A stretch of 64,000 bases of DNA from Casuarius casuarius. Lineage: Eukaryota > Chordata > Aves > Casuariiformes > Casuariidae. A model generated the notes under the pieces. That model was given only the letters and a program-made list of their open reading frames with translations, was not told where the DNA came from and did no database searches. This document shows, piece after piece, positions 1-12,110 of this stretch (the first letter of the stretch is position 1; each line of letters begins with the position of its first letter). The translations under genes and the position numbers were made by a program. The stretch is taken from positions 3,193,629 through 3,257,628 of the forward strand of contig PTFA01000055.1 of the NCBI GenBank assembly GCA_003342895.1. The letters run 5' to 3'.

Positions 1-1020
1 TATAAGCCCCAAGATAACAAATGCTGAAAGAATAACATAACTATTTGAAAATTGAAGGGTTCCTCCTTACCCATGATCTTACAACTCGTACTAGCTAAAG
101 ATTAATGAGGCCTAATTAAAAGCATTTTCTTCTCTCTTAGTTTTTTTCCTCAGGGAATAAAAGTTCAAGAGCTGATTTGATACACAAGGGATTAACAAGG
201 AGATGAGTTGCCTTTACTTAGTATAACCTACAGTCCATCTGGTGTTGATCCCAAGGAAGGAAACAGGTGGTAGTTGTGACACGTTTTAGCACAGTTGCAC
301 GAGTTCTGTGCAAAACACCCACCACCCAAACACTTTAGTTATCTTTACACCCACTCTGAGCCAGAAGTCAGGAAATCTGCACTGGTCAGGGTTGTCAGCT
401 GTGGTGGAAAACTGAGGAGGCTGTAACAAGCATTTTCCTAGCTTACTCTGTTTTCAATATTCATTTGGAATTAGATTAAAAAAGTGTTAGCAATGATAGT
501 TAAAAACAGGACAAGAAGGACCCAAAAGTTATTGTGAATCAAATCAGCAAGCTTTAAGTCCTTTCTATCAGATAAATTACCTGTGCTGACCAATGAATCT
601 GTGGTTGCCTGTACGTTCTCTACATGTATCTGTAAAGCTAAAACTCACCTTATTAAAATGCAACTTTGCTGCATGCCAAGGGGAAATAAGTCAGAGATTG
701 AACCTCAAACTTGAATTTTGGGTTTTTTTTGGTATTTTTATTCCTCTATCTGCCATTGGTTTCCATTGTGCCACCTGCAATTTCATCCTGAAACATTTTG
801 GAATAACTCTTTGTTCCTTACCTAGCACACACAATTAATGAAAGTTTTATGAACTTTTTCACATTTAAATACACCAAACAATACAAAGCTTCAGCTACAG
901 CGACTTTGTTTTGCGTACCCAAAAGTGGTTTACTTTGGAGAACTGGAAAAGCCAGCTTCTTTTTGGTTCATATTTTGACATTAATGTCTGTTAAACTCTC
1001 GAAGGCACTTCTATAGCTAG
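1..1020. other. Unique non-coding DNA, nothing recognised
   Basis: AT-rich sequence without a recognisable exon, repeat or RNA gene. The only open frame, at 593-838, is 81 codons with no family resemblance and is within chance length for this composition. Confidence 0.6.
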
Positions 1021-1024
1021 AAAC

Positions 1025-1079
1025 AGCCTTGTCTGGCAGTGTTTAGGTTAGGTGACATCAACCAAGGTCTATGATTCTA
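1025..1079 (+). repeat. CR1 LINE 3'-end fragment
   Basis: The stretch contains ctggcagtgtttaggtta followed about 25 bases later by tctatgattcta. This is the order found at the 3' end of avian CR1: the 'ttggcagtgttaggtta' segment, then the terminal 'attctatgattc' repeats. The bases between are diverged and partly deleted. CR1 copies are normally 5'-truncated, so a short tail is the expected form. Recognition is from memory of the consensus. Confidence 0.6.
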
Positions 1080-4000
1080 ACCTACTAGAGGGCAAAACAA
1101 TATTAGAATATTTACTGGAGATGAAGCAGCACTTCTGGAGCAAAGAGGAATTAAGATGATCACAGGCACAAATTCAGCAAGTTTTTGAAGCATTTGAATA
1201 ATCTTACCATTTATAATTAGTCAGCAAGGTAGTACTCTGTTGCATCTGGGTCTTGAATGAGTTTCACAAGTCCTGCTGTAAAACACCAGCAAGCCAAGTG
1301 GTGACAGTTGGTTGAACCTGATCAGATGCAGGTTACAAATATTAGCCGGAAAACATGCCTGTCTGCTGCAACCAACAGCTACTGTGAAAGGGAAAATTAT
1401 ATGCAAGGAAAGCCTTAATGAAAACAGTTCACAGCAGGGATTTTGATAAAAGTTTACAATGCATGTTCGTAGGTCTGCCGATGTTCTCCACCTGGGATCA
1501 GAGACAAGTCATCCCATGACAGTGATGTGCCCTACTGCTTTGCAGAGCGCTCACCCCAACTCAGCCCTGGTTTGGAGCTGGACTGCTGGGCTGCTCTCCA
1601 TGCAGAAGCAAAGCAGCTGCTCTAGGAGGAGGTTCAAGAATCAGCTGAGCAGGGAACGAGATATAGCCCGCAGTGAGAAGTTCTGTCAAGACCGTCAGTG
1701 TTAAATGTCTCCCCGTGTGAGGCACTGTTTTAGCTGAGTGGAAAGAGGCAGAACAACACTCTCCCTCCTCAGATAATCCATAGCCCAAGGTTAGCGGATT
1801 CGTGTGACCTGTGGAAGATTGAAACCTATCTCCTGCATAGATTAACCAGACTATTGATGAGTCACTTCTGCTGGAACTGTTTTGCTATGTGGAAATAAGT
1901 AAACATTATTTGCCCAGAGGGAAGGTTGCTTTGGGGTGTGGGAGATGCAGGTTGAAGATCCTACTGAGACGAATATTTAAGCATAATGGAGCATGTCCCA
2001 GGAGCAGAGTTTGACAGTGGTTCACCATTGATTGTCTGTTGGCTGTTCACGTGTCACAGGGATCTGAACTTGAGTTTTTCACATCCTAAAAATGTACTTC
2101 CCTTCCTACTAGTTAGAGTGGGATATTTTTATATGCCTATGAAATTTAATCACATGGGAAGTTAACCAGCAGCTCATACAGCCTAACACTTGGCTTATCA
2201 GGGCAGATTACTGTTAGTATTTATTATCTAGCAGATTTCTAGACATCAATCAAACCCTATCAATAGGCAACTAATATACACTGCACATGTGATATCAAAC
2301 TGTTCTGTAAGTGAGGTATATTGGAAGCACTTAGGATATGCAGATGTGCAATAGGTCTGAAAAGACATATACTGGTCATACCATTTACAGACTTTCTTTG
2401 GCAGGGACAACTCTGAAGATGCAGTGAGTTGATATCCCCCAAATCCTTCAGTGTTCTTGGAATTTGGTGGAAGAGATATGCCATGTTATCTGAATCTTTA
2501 TATAAAATAACTGAGGCAGTATGAGGATGATTCAGCCCTAAGTGCTTTTAATATTGGTCTTGGAACTGAAAGACAGCTCTTTGTAAAAGCTGAAGTTCAT
2601 CCAGCACTTTGCTCAAAATACAAAGCAGGTTTAGAATTGGCAGGAAAAATTAAAACCGATTTTCATTCAAACTTGGATGGTGTCAACAATGCATAAAATC
2701 AAACTTTACCTCAGGAATAGTATAGGGGAACATGAATTATTGGGACAAAGAAAAGGAAATATAAGGAAGTTAAACTTAGGATACAGGAAAAGCACCCTCA
2801 TGTGTTCCTGCATTATTGTTATAAGAAATTGGAATATGAGGAAATACACATACTGAGTAACAATCACAGCAGCCTCTAATTCCTAGCAGTTCAATTTATC
2901 TGACTACATAATTCAGCCTACTGAAAATTTCCAGCAGAGGATAAAATAAATCAGATCTCTGCTGCCTGATCATTACATTCAATTTAAACATTTATATCTA
3001 CTCAGACTACAGACCATCTCCTCAGATTGTATCCAGAAATGGGGAGCAGAGTGCTGAAAGGAAATCTCATATGCTACTGTTTCAATTCCTCCATATGTCT
3101 GAAGAGCCATAACTTAGCATCTAGAAGTCTTCAGAGAAATTAAAAGCAACTTCTCCATCTGGACAGCACAGGGGAAGAGAAAGCTGTGCTTACAGAGCAT
3201 GTAGCCTTGCAACTGCCTCCAGTGCAGGACGGTCTAGGGCAGGGTTTCCAGACCCATAGTATGTAGTCCTCATGTTTTAAGACGTAGATTTTCAGGATTG
3301 TGATCAGCATGGCAAAGAAAATCTACCTAGATTTTCTACCTAGACCCTCTGCTGTGCAGGCCCAGGTGTCTGGCGACGGGTCATAGGACATGGCAAACCA
3401 GAGCCTGGCTGCCAACCTGGTCACCCACACAATGATGCTGAGCCTGACTGTGAGACTGCATCCACAGCAGATCTCCAGAGAGCTACGACCCCTCACTGTC
3501 CTCATGCGGCTGTGGGAAATCTGCTGCCACTTACCAAGTTTCACTCAGCTATCTTTGAATCTAGGAAATATATGGCAGTATATTAAAAAAAAAATTAAAA
3601 AATTGCAGTTAGTAGGAAGGTTTTTTCTGAGTGGAGGGGAAATCTTGTGAATCAGAAATCACTGCAGTCAAATGGAGTTAAGAATGCTGGATACCTTGCC
3701 CGTGTTAATCTCTAACTTGGACTGAAATGTAGAAATAATTGGTTGGGGCAGGTGTAGTCATGTGTTAGGATGGAAATTTTAGCCTTTTCATTTGAATGCA
3801 CTGTTAAATACTCATCTAAGGAGGTCCATCCTGTAAAAGGCAGAAAATATTGGCTCAAATCCAGCAAATCACTTGAGCACATTTATTATTTTTGCTAAGC
3901 TAATGGTTCCATTGGTTCTGATGTGGTATTAGAACTTAAAATGAAGCAGATGCCTCAGGACTTTGTTGGGTCCAGACCAGAATTTTCAGTATCTTTCAGG

Positions 4001-4318
4001 CTCCCTCTTGCAACGCTGGGTGAATCCTCTTCCCAACAGTTTGTTTCCTCTTCTATTTCAAAAATAAATGTCTAGTACGTTACTTTAGTGAATTTCCTTA
4101 TATATGCAGGCCATGTGCCAAATCTTCTCAAGGATTTGATCATTAAAGCCTTCATAACAATAATTAGAAGACTTACAGAAAAATTTAGATAAGGGAATTC
4201 AAAGTAAGCTCAGCTCTTAAAAAGTCTAAAATGATCAAACTGTAGCTAGTTCCATTCAAAAGTACTATAATAATAGGAGCTATTTTTATCAGCTTTACAA
4301 AATATTACAAAGTAACTT

Positions 4319-4319
<1 letters not shown>
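1080..4319. other. Unique non-coding DNA, nothing recognised
   Basis: No coding, RNA or repeat signal identified. The small open frames here (for example 1459-1704, 1561-1788, 3323-3544 and 3390-3650) overlap on opposite strands and resemble no protein known to me. The 3350-3540 part is somewhat richer in G and C than its surroundings but has no other distinguishing feature. Confidence 0.55.

Positions 4320-4351
<32 letters not shown>
4320..4351. repeat. Poly(A) homopolymer, 32 A
   Basis: Uninterrupted run of 32 A residues on the plus strand, the longest homopolymer in the window. The sequence upstream (4200-4319) is AT-rich but does not resemble the end of a retroposed gene known to me. It could be a simple repeat or the tail of an old retroposed copy. 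The exact length may be affected by sequencing or assembly error. Confidence 0.9.
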
Positions 4352-4354
<3 letters not shown>

Positions 4355-5040
4355 CTGAGCACAGAAAAGCCAAAAACTAGTAGTATGAATGTTGAGAGGA
4401 AGAATAATAAATCTTGAAATTCAAGAACAGATCTATTTTTCCCTTAAGAAATAGATGAATGTGACTGGCAAATCTTGTGACATGGTAGCAAACACTGTGT
4501 GAGTGACTGATCAAATTTGCATTCAATATAGAAAAAATTAGCAGTTCTATTTCTCCTTCATAGTAGACAGTTTGCATCATTTATGAAAGTATTAGTTTTG
4601 CAGTACCAAAAAATGTTGTTTTATCAGTTGCATGGTTGGCCATCTGCCTACTTTTAGTTCGAGGATTAAATGTTTATCATTAACAGTTTTCAAAGTGTTG
4701 CAACACACTAATTTTAAGTTTAGTACTTCAGTTCCCTATTATTTGTTTGATATGTTTTCTAACACATACGGAAGGGTTAAACTGAAAGTACATTTAATAC
4801 TTTCTTAACCAACATTACAAACAAGGCTTGACAATTTTTAATTTGCTAGGTGGTAGCAATTAAACTATGGGCACTTTCCTGCTTAATTCCCTTGCTACCT
4901 AATGGAACGGCCTTGCTGGAATCTTTCCTTTACCTAAGGTAAGAAAGCTTCCTTTTCCAGTCCAAATGTTGAAACCATCCACTTACTTTTTCTGTGAAAT
5001 TCAGTAGATTAGAAGTTATGAATCCTTATTTACTCTCCCC
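4352..5040. other. Unique non-coding DNA, nothing recognised
   Basis: AT-rich sequence with no recognisable gene or repeat. It borders the pyrimidine-rich block that begins near 5040. Confidence 0.55.
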
Positions 5041-6545
5041 TTATTCCCCTCTCTTTTTTTGTGGTTTCTCTTCATCTTTTAGCCACAAAACAGGTTGTCT
5101 TTTACCTTAATATCAATAAACCCCCCACCTGCACTACTTTTCAACTTCTCAGCCCTCTCCTGTGTGAAGAGAGACAGAGATGTGGAGACAAGAATTCTAT
5201 CAAGTTACTCTACAGTAATTGGAGGGGGAAAAAAAAAAGAAAAAAAAAAAGTAAAGCCTGATGTGAACTTTCCCCTTCTTTCTGCTTCATTTTCATCCCT
5301 CCTCCATCTCCCTTGTCCCAGGCACAGGAGTTTTTCTGTTTACTCTTCTCTTCCTCAGATTGTTCCACCTACCCACTGACATCCTCCTAAGTTTCCTCTT
5401 CGTGTGCATTCTCTTACACTTCTATTTATGTGTAGCTGTCATCTCACAAATGTGCTCCCATCTGGTAAGAACTCACCCTTGGCATTACTTCCACCTCCGT
5501 CTACCTGCTCTTGTCCTCTCCAGTTTTAAGTTCATTGAATGCATTGTTTATTGTAGCAACAGTAACTCCTCTTCATCCTTTCCAGTAAGTCAGTATTTCA
5601 TTGGTTTTGTGTCTCGCACTACACTGAAACGGCTTTCACCAAAGTTATGTTTCCTTCCTAGCCCACTCCTAGAACCATCAGTATGTCCTCATCCTGTTGA
5701 CAGCATGGTTAACCATTCTCTTTTGTTTAAAACCTTGCCTTTCCTTAGCTTCTGCTTCATCTCAGCCTTTTCTTATCACACCTTCGTAGTGCCATTTAAA
5801 GGATCCCTCTCATCCTTGATACTTTAGTCTCCCCCTTTCTTCTGGAAGATTATCCCTTGTAATATCGTCTGCAAATACATATTTAAGTGCTTCTTCTCCC
5901 TTTTGTCAGCTTTCACATTGCAGTTCAGGTGACAGCAGAGGTGTCAATCTCATGCTCTCTCTGACATGCTTTCAGAAGGACATTGATTATCAGACCACAT
6001 TCTGTAAAGTGAAACCAGAGCTCTTAATCACTACCCCAACCCTTGTCCTCCATCTCTGGCATGCGTGCATGTCCCTGTGTCTGTCTGTCCTTAATTACTA
6101 CCTTGCCCTTCCTATTTGTAAATCTGTTGTAAAAAAGACCCATTTTCTTAGTTGCTTACACCAGTGCAACCATTGCTCTTCAATTATCTCCCCTTTCTGT
6201 TTTACTTACAAGTCTCTTGCTTCTCATTCTGTCACCGGGGCCTTCTACTTCCAGTGGACCCGTGGTCCATTCTAACTTCTCTCAACCATTTCACATTTCT
6301 CACTAAGCCTTTCCTTGTTTTTTTCATGCTGTCCCTAATACATGCAAGGATCTCCTTGCAAAAGAAAAATGCATATTTATATTATCCTTCCTGCTTAAAT
6401 ACCCCTTTGCCACAATGCACAGTAAGAATCTTGACATTTATAAGGCCCCACTACCCTAAACACTGCTTCTTCTGCCAACCTGCATCATCTCACTATCCCC
6501 TCCCTTGTCTAGCTCCAGTTGTTATCTCTTACATTAATAATTCTT
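5040..6545 (+). mobile_element. Degenerate LINE relic (L2/CR1 group), reverse-transcriptase region
   Basis: About 1.5 kb of strongly pyrimidine-rich plus strand holds the remains of a LINE ORF2, shifted between frames. In the frame of 5360-5827, residues 57-64 (KFIECIVY) fit the L2-type 'K.LER.VY' block. Bases 5610-5635 carry 'cactgaaacggc...tcaccaaagt', the nucleotide form of the 'HSTETAL.KV' block, here out of frame. Residues 114-122 (DSMVNHSLL) fit 'FDTVDHSLL', and residues 144-152 (VPFKGSLSS) fit the 'SVSF.GS.SS' block. In the frame of 5952-6275, residues 19-29 (KVKPELLITTP) fit 'NMAKTELLIFPP'. The blocks occur in the correct LINE order. The catalytic YADD segment cannot be read and should lie near 5870-5950. 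The copy is dead: multiple frames, stops and gaps. Core support is 5450-6050; the outer limits follow base composition only. L2 versus an L3/CR1 subfamily is not settled. Confidence 0.7.
5226..5252. repeat. A-rich low-complexity tract
   Basis: An interrupted A-run of the form (A)n-G-(A)n, preceded by a short G-run. It lies inside the pyrimidine-rich block and breaks its strand bias, so it may be a later insertion or slippage product. Confidence 0.8.
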
Positions 6546-9117
6546 GAGTCAGTGTCATGAACTCCCACTTTAAAAACTGAACTGAGGCTGCGAACTCTGA
6601 ACTACCAATAGAATTGGGAGACGTGCATAAGAATAAATTTAAAAGCCACCGATTTTAATTTATGAATTTTGGGGACAGATTATCTTCTGTGTGCGTTATC
6701 ATACAAATTGGTGTCCATTGCTATTTGCCGCCTTTGATGTTAGTGCTTTTTTTAAACTAGTGTTTGTAATCACTAATGAGGATGATATTAAGGCTACTTT
6801 GCTGTGAACAAGCAGTCATAAGTCTACAAGATCTAGGCCAGAACAAACCATGACAAAACCTTTTGGGGTCAGGAACCAAATGAATTCTAAAAATCACTGT
6901 GGATCTGCGTCGATGCCAAGTTTGGGACCTGCGCCAATGCTTTACCACCACTGCCCAGAGAGCCAGGCATTTCCTCAGCAGAAGTAGGGGTTGGTCAACC
7001 GTCTAGATGGTTCAATGTCCCATGACTGGGAGCACGTACACAGCACCACGTAGTCCTAGTCATATGGGGAAGGGTAGGACATCCCTTTCATAAATTGTGT
7101 CCATCAAAGAGATTAAAAGGCTATATTATATCCCTTATCTAACCAACCACTAGCAGAGTAGGTGCAATTGAAGGAAATGGCTCACAGCTTGGATGCAGCA
7201 CAGCATCCTGAATAGGAAGCTGGGAGCAAATCCGAATGGCTCTTGATCTGCTCTGAGGGAAAGAGCAGGCCTCGGTCAGTGGCTGCTGACCTCAGGTTCC
7301 TGAAGCTGTAAGGATGGCTGCTCTCCAACCCTGCACTAAGCATAGCTGGAGCAGGCAGAGGAAATCTGGGCCCATAGGGAAAAACTCTGGTCTACTTAGA
7401 TCTCATAAATAATTCTGCAGAAATTTCATATGCCTTTTCTTATATGTTCAAGCAAATATGGCAAATATCTATCTGGATAGCATTCATACCAGAAAAATCC
7501 TTGAAATGTCTATTGAACCTTTCACCCATTGCTGAGAGAGATTTTTATCAATGCTCTTTAATCTTGTAACAAAGGGAGCACAGCGCTAAAATCATTTGAC
7601 ACTGATGTAAACAAACATAGATCTTACTGGATAGAAATACCTCATTTTCAATTAATTTCAATACCTTTAACTGTTATATATTTATCAATTTACGTGGCCA
7701 AAATTCTGTTCTCTTTGTGGCATAATTAACATAAATTGTATTATAATGTGATATTAAACCAGACTTTTCCTGTTTACAAAGCTGCACTCATTATTTCCAA
7801 TTTTCACGTTGCATCTAAGCAGGCTGCTCTCGTTGAAATTTACAAAATCATATTGTCTTGCTGCTGGCTAAAAATATCCCCTGCGAAATGAACTTAGTGA
7901 GCTGACCCTCTGGGAAAGTCACTCTGCTGTAAGTCGTGCTGAATTTACTCTGTTCAGTTCCTTTCCTCACTTTCTTGTAATGTTCATATTCAAATGCAAA
8001 ATGTCCTATCTACCCACAGTGTCAATTTCAGTCACAAAATTGGTTGAATCAAATACTTAAAATTGCCAAAACTACAGGAAAATCTGCTAGGACATAGCTT
8101 TCCCAATTAAGTAATTGTTACATTGGTTTCTTTACCACCTTAATATTTTTATCAACATGGAAAGTTAGAATGTGCTTCAACTGCAAACAGACTATACAAG
8201 TAAGAGAAGCTTGTCCCCTTTACATAAAGGCACTAATTATACTAGATTTGAAACTGAATAACCTAATTTTAATACTGAAAATCACTTTGTTACTGACAAC
8301 AAATACAAATTCCAGACAGATTCAAGCCTTCCTTTATCTGCCCTTACTGAACAGTATATTTATTCAGTAAGATAGGACACACTATACAATATAGTACTAT
8401 AAGTCTTACTTTTTTTTTTTCAGTCCTACATCTTCAAAACAGCACAGGTGCATAGTTTAGATCTGCAGTTGCTATGACTTCATGTGCAAAGACAACAAAA
8501 ACATCACAACTACCTTCTCTGTGGCGATTCATGGAGGCTAAAGGTACATTTTGACAGGTCTTGAGACCTGGGCTATCACTGACAGGCTCTGTCCAAGGAC
8601 TCTGCTTTCCTGGACTCTAACTTACTTTGCCCTATTTTTACAACAAGTGCCTTCAAATGCTTCAAAGTCACATGACTCTGCTTTCCTGTAAGCTTCCTCT
8701 ACTCGCACATCCGCCAGGCCCATTAAATTTTATCTCTGACAAAAGATGCTGCCCATTGCTTCCTTCCTACCTGGGTTTCAGTCCAAGGGAGTAACGCTCT
8801 CGACTCACCCAGAGAGGACACAAAGCAGCAGAGGCAAACTGAGGGGAAAGAGGCTCCTGCTGCCAAGGGTCACAGGGCATTCCTTAGCAGGAAACAGACA
8901 CTCTAGATATGACGTTTCTGCAGGATTTTTTTGGCAGGTGGGGAGGCTGAGCGCCCACACTGCAACAGCACAAGCATAGGGCCAAGTTCCCTCAAAGAAT
9001 GTGTGCCACGTCATTCACAGTGTCCTAAGTCTACTGTTGTATCTACCCTCCACTGAAGGACAGAAGTAAGGAGATGTGCTTTGAAGTCTAGCTTTCGCAA
9101 TCTAAGTATCTCTCTTA
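6546..9117. other. Unique non-coding DNA
   Basis: No coding or repeat signal. The stretch 7560-7900 is AT-rich with several homeodomain-type cores (AATTAA, TAATTAA) and reads like possible conserved non-coding sequence, but that impression cannot be tested without alignment. The open frames at 6757-6951, 8746-8979 and 8805-9014 are short and unrecognised. Confidence 0.5.
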
Positions 9118-9140
9118 CCTTGCCCATACCATGGGCAAGG
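9118..9140. repeat. Perfect hairpin, 10-bp arms, 3-nt loop
   Basis: The arm ccttgcccat (9118-9127) is followed by acc (9128-9130) and its exact reverse complement atgggcaagg (9131-9140). There is no known role for this hairpin here, and no neighbouring gene to which it could act as a terminator. Confidence 0.9.
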
Positions 9141-11469
9141 AAGAGTGTGATGATCAGGCCTCCTTGCACTGGTGATGCTGTTGGTTGCCTTGCAAAGAGC
9201 AGAAGGAACAAAGTGCACTGACCCATCATAAAGGAATCCCCAGTGCCTTTTTTTGCCTCACCTATCCTCTCACGCTTTGGCACTGGCACCCTTTTGAAAA
9301 GACTCCATCAGAGAAACCTCCACACCTTTTTGGACATTGGAACGAGTGCAGGTTTAACCCCCTCCTTCACCTTTAACTGCTCCCCACTCCTAGCACCTCT
9401 AAATGAAGAGTCTACATCAACTCCTGCTGAGAAAAATATTCCCTTTGCTGCTCTCCAGGCAGTTGCTGTTGAAGGGCTAAGGTGGCTGTATGCATTCAAA
9501 GCCTTGGGAGATGGGAACTTCATGAAATACACAGAAGCACACAGAAAAGGGAAAGTTAAGAAAACATTAAAATTTGAAGTCATGAGATGCCATGCACAAA
9601 AGTGGTTTGCTGAGCCCTCACATTGTCCCCTTGAGTACACATATTATAAGACTTAGTCCAAGATCCGGAGAATCTTTGCTTCCTTTGTGCTTCTCCCAAT
9701 TCTCAGGATTTAAGGGCTGCTTTCATCTCTAACAGGAAGTTTCTGAAGCCCACAAGTGCTCTCTCTGCTCAAATCTCTCCTTTTAAGGCTGAGAGGAGGA
9801 ATGGTGAAGAGCTACTGTAAGAAGTAATCAAAAGCAGGCAGCACACTCAAACAGATGGCTGGTCACATAGCCCACATCGTTGGTAGAATGTCCCACCTAG
9901 GCAATTAACAGAAATAAAAGCTGTACTGTAAAGTCATAAAAGATGATGTTTTCCAAGCAGCTTCTGCCATTTAAGACAGATAAGGCATAAAGTAGGCATT
10001 GGTTAGTAGTGGACATTCGTATTTCATCCTTAGCTGGTGCAAGCTGGGATAAACCTATTGACTTCAAAAGAACTAAATCCATTTACAACCATTTTGGCTG
10101 AAAAAAACTAGATAATTTTTAGTGAAATTAACATAGGTGAACACTGCAAACCTTGTCCGTGTCATTATAAACTGCTCTGAAAAGTCCACATCTCACGGAG
10201 GTCATGTTTAACATTTTTGCAGAACTTTGCTTTCTAATTTTATTACAGTGGTATTATCATGCAGCATCAGCTGTGACTTTAGCTGCTTTTGGTGACAGGA
10301 AGTAGTAGCCTTTTAATACGCTATTTACACATTTGATTTCATCTTCCAGACAACGAGGCCACCTCTTAAAAATTAAGATTGCCACTTGGTAGCTCTTGTT
10401 TTTTCAAACCTAGTAGGCAAGATGAAAAGAAAAATATAGCTAAATTCTGCTTTCCAGGAAACCAGAAAGCTAGTGAATTACTTCCATGCTGCCAAGTGTT
10501 ATTATCCTATCTGATTTGTGGAACGTTTAGGCTTCTAATGTGGGCAATGCTTCAGAGAATAATTAGGATTAGTCTTTTTTTTTTTTTTTTAAATGATACT
10601 TCCATTCTAGTGAAAGTTGCCAGAAAGTTATCACTAGGTGCTTACTTTATCTTCTGACACAGTTCAGAATCTCTGAAGTCATGTTTAAAAACTGGCAGAG
10701 CAAAGTGAACGGAAACATGGGCTACTGCACAGTGCCCAGCCAAAAAGGCTCTATGTTATTCTAGAAGGACCTTCTTTAGCAGTAAGGAAGACACTAAGTC
10801 ATTAGGCTCAACAAGCAATCAGTAACAACTTTCCCAGCTCTAGGATGAGCTTATGTTTTAGGAGATCTTTCTAAAGACACAAAAATTCTTACAGATCTCT
10901 TACAGACACTGTGCAGTGCTCTGAAACTCTCACCTGGAGCCTAAAATGTGCAGGGGGAGGGCACTGCAAAGTTATTTTGCACCTTCTTTGGAGCAATCAG
11001 AGAATCCAGATGTTCAGAATATGATGCACCCACAACTGAGACCTTCAATTAGCATAAAAATGACCAGGTCAGACAAGTGCTCAACAATTACTATACACAT
11101 ATTACACACGCATACAGTAATAACACCCTGCCTTCACAGAAGGGAAGAAAGAAGATGGGTATAATTTTCCCTGATCTTCCCTGTATCAGAGGATATTGTT
11201 TCACTCCATTTCCCTGCTCAGAGCCTGATAACTTGCAGTTCAGTGACATACACGTTATATATGCTAAAGCATATGCCAGAAATGTAGTCTGTGCTTTAAG
11301 ATAACAAGAAACGGAGCATTCATCGCTTCCCTTGATATATTGCTCCAGAGATTAAACATTCTCACTGTTTAAAAGATGAACACAGCATTTAAAACTGTGC
11401 GTGTAACTTGAGTTTACTTGGGTTCACCTCCCTGCCACTGGTTTCTCTTACGCCATTCTCCCAGCTGCG
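9141..11469. other. Unique non-coding DNA
   Basis: Contains an open frame of 137 codons (9243-9656) opposed by one of 110 codons (9308-9640). Neither resembles a known family, and the opposing pair suggests a chance stop-poor stretch. A T16 run lies at 10575-10590. An inverted pair atatgc/gcatat with a 4-nt loop lies at 11259-11274. Confidence 0.5.
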
Positions 11470-11655
11470 CAGGAGGCTGGTGCAGCACTAGAACAGGTTG
11501 CCTAGAGAGCTTGTGGAGTCACCGTCCGTGGAGGCTTTTGAGATTCAGCTAGCTAAAGCCTGATCTGACCTGGCACTGAAGACAGCCCCGCTTCAAATGG
11601 AGGTAGGCCTAGAGGACACCCAGATGTCCCTTCCAACCAACATACCTACAATTAA
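11470..11655 (+). repeat. CR1 LINE 3' fragment
   Basis: The fragment shows several CR1 3'-region blocks in order: a 'gcactagaacaggttgcc' block (CR1 'cattggaacaggctgcc'), 'cttgtggagtcaccgtccgt' (CR1 'gttgagtcaccatccct'), 'ggaggcttttgag', then 'gatgtcccttccaacca' (CR1 'gatgtcccttccaacc'). It ends near 11655 without clear terminal octamer repeats. It is 5'-truncated, as usual for this family. Confidence 0.85.
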
Positions 11656-11878
11656 GAGGCATTCCAGTATCCAGTATCTCACTGCTAGGAAAATATAATT
11701 ACCTAGCAAATAATTCTCAGTCTTTTCTGGCCTTTTTTCTCAAACTAAAAATCTCAATTTTAGTCTGATATCTCTTCATAAAGATCTCACCAGAAGCTCA
11801 AACTGAGAGCTAAAGTTCTAGCAACCTACTTCTCAGTCGTAGTGGACAAATCTATGCACTTACGTTCAAAACATACAA

Positions 11879-11898
11879 CCCCCCCCCCCCCCGCCCCC
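11879..11898. repeat. Poly(C) tract
   Basis: Fourteen C residues, one G, then five C residues. Simple repeat; the opposite strand is G-rich. Confidence 0.9.
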
Positions 11899-12083
11899 AC
11901 CCTTTCCTCCCTGTGGAAACCTGAAGCACTCATTGAGGCTTTTCCTAAAACAGCTGTATTATTTTTATGTGGCATTTTTAATGGAGCCTTTTGTATCCCT
12001 CTCTTTCTCAAAGAAAACATGAATTCTTCCTGCTTTACACAGTACACTGTCTCCTTACTAAGATTCATCTTAAGATACTCCTC

Positions 12084-12110
12084 AAAAGAAAAAAAAAAGA
12101 AAAAAAAAAA
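12084..12110. repeat. A-rich low-complexity tract
   Basis: A-runs interrupted by single G residues. Simple repeat with no further signal. Confidence 0.85.

Noticed and set aside
5360..5827. 155-codon plus-strand frame as a possible membrane protein (hydrophobic residues at its start)
   Set aside because: The hydrophobic look comes from the pyrimidine-rich strand. The frame contains LINE reverse-transcriptase remnants and belongs to a dead element.
9243..9656. 137-codon plus-strand frame with opposing 110-codon frame
   Set aside because: Two frames on opposite strands over the same DNA, neither recognisable; a stop-poor stretch explains both.
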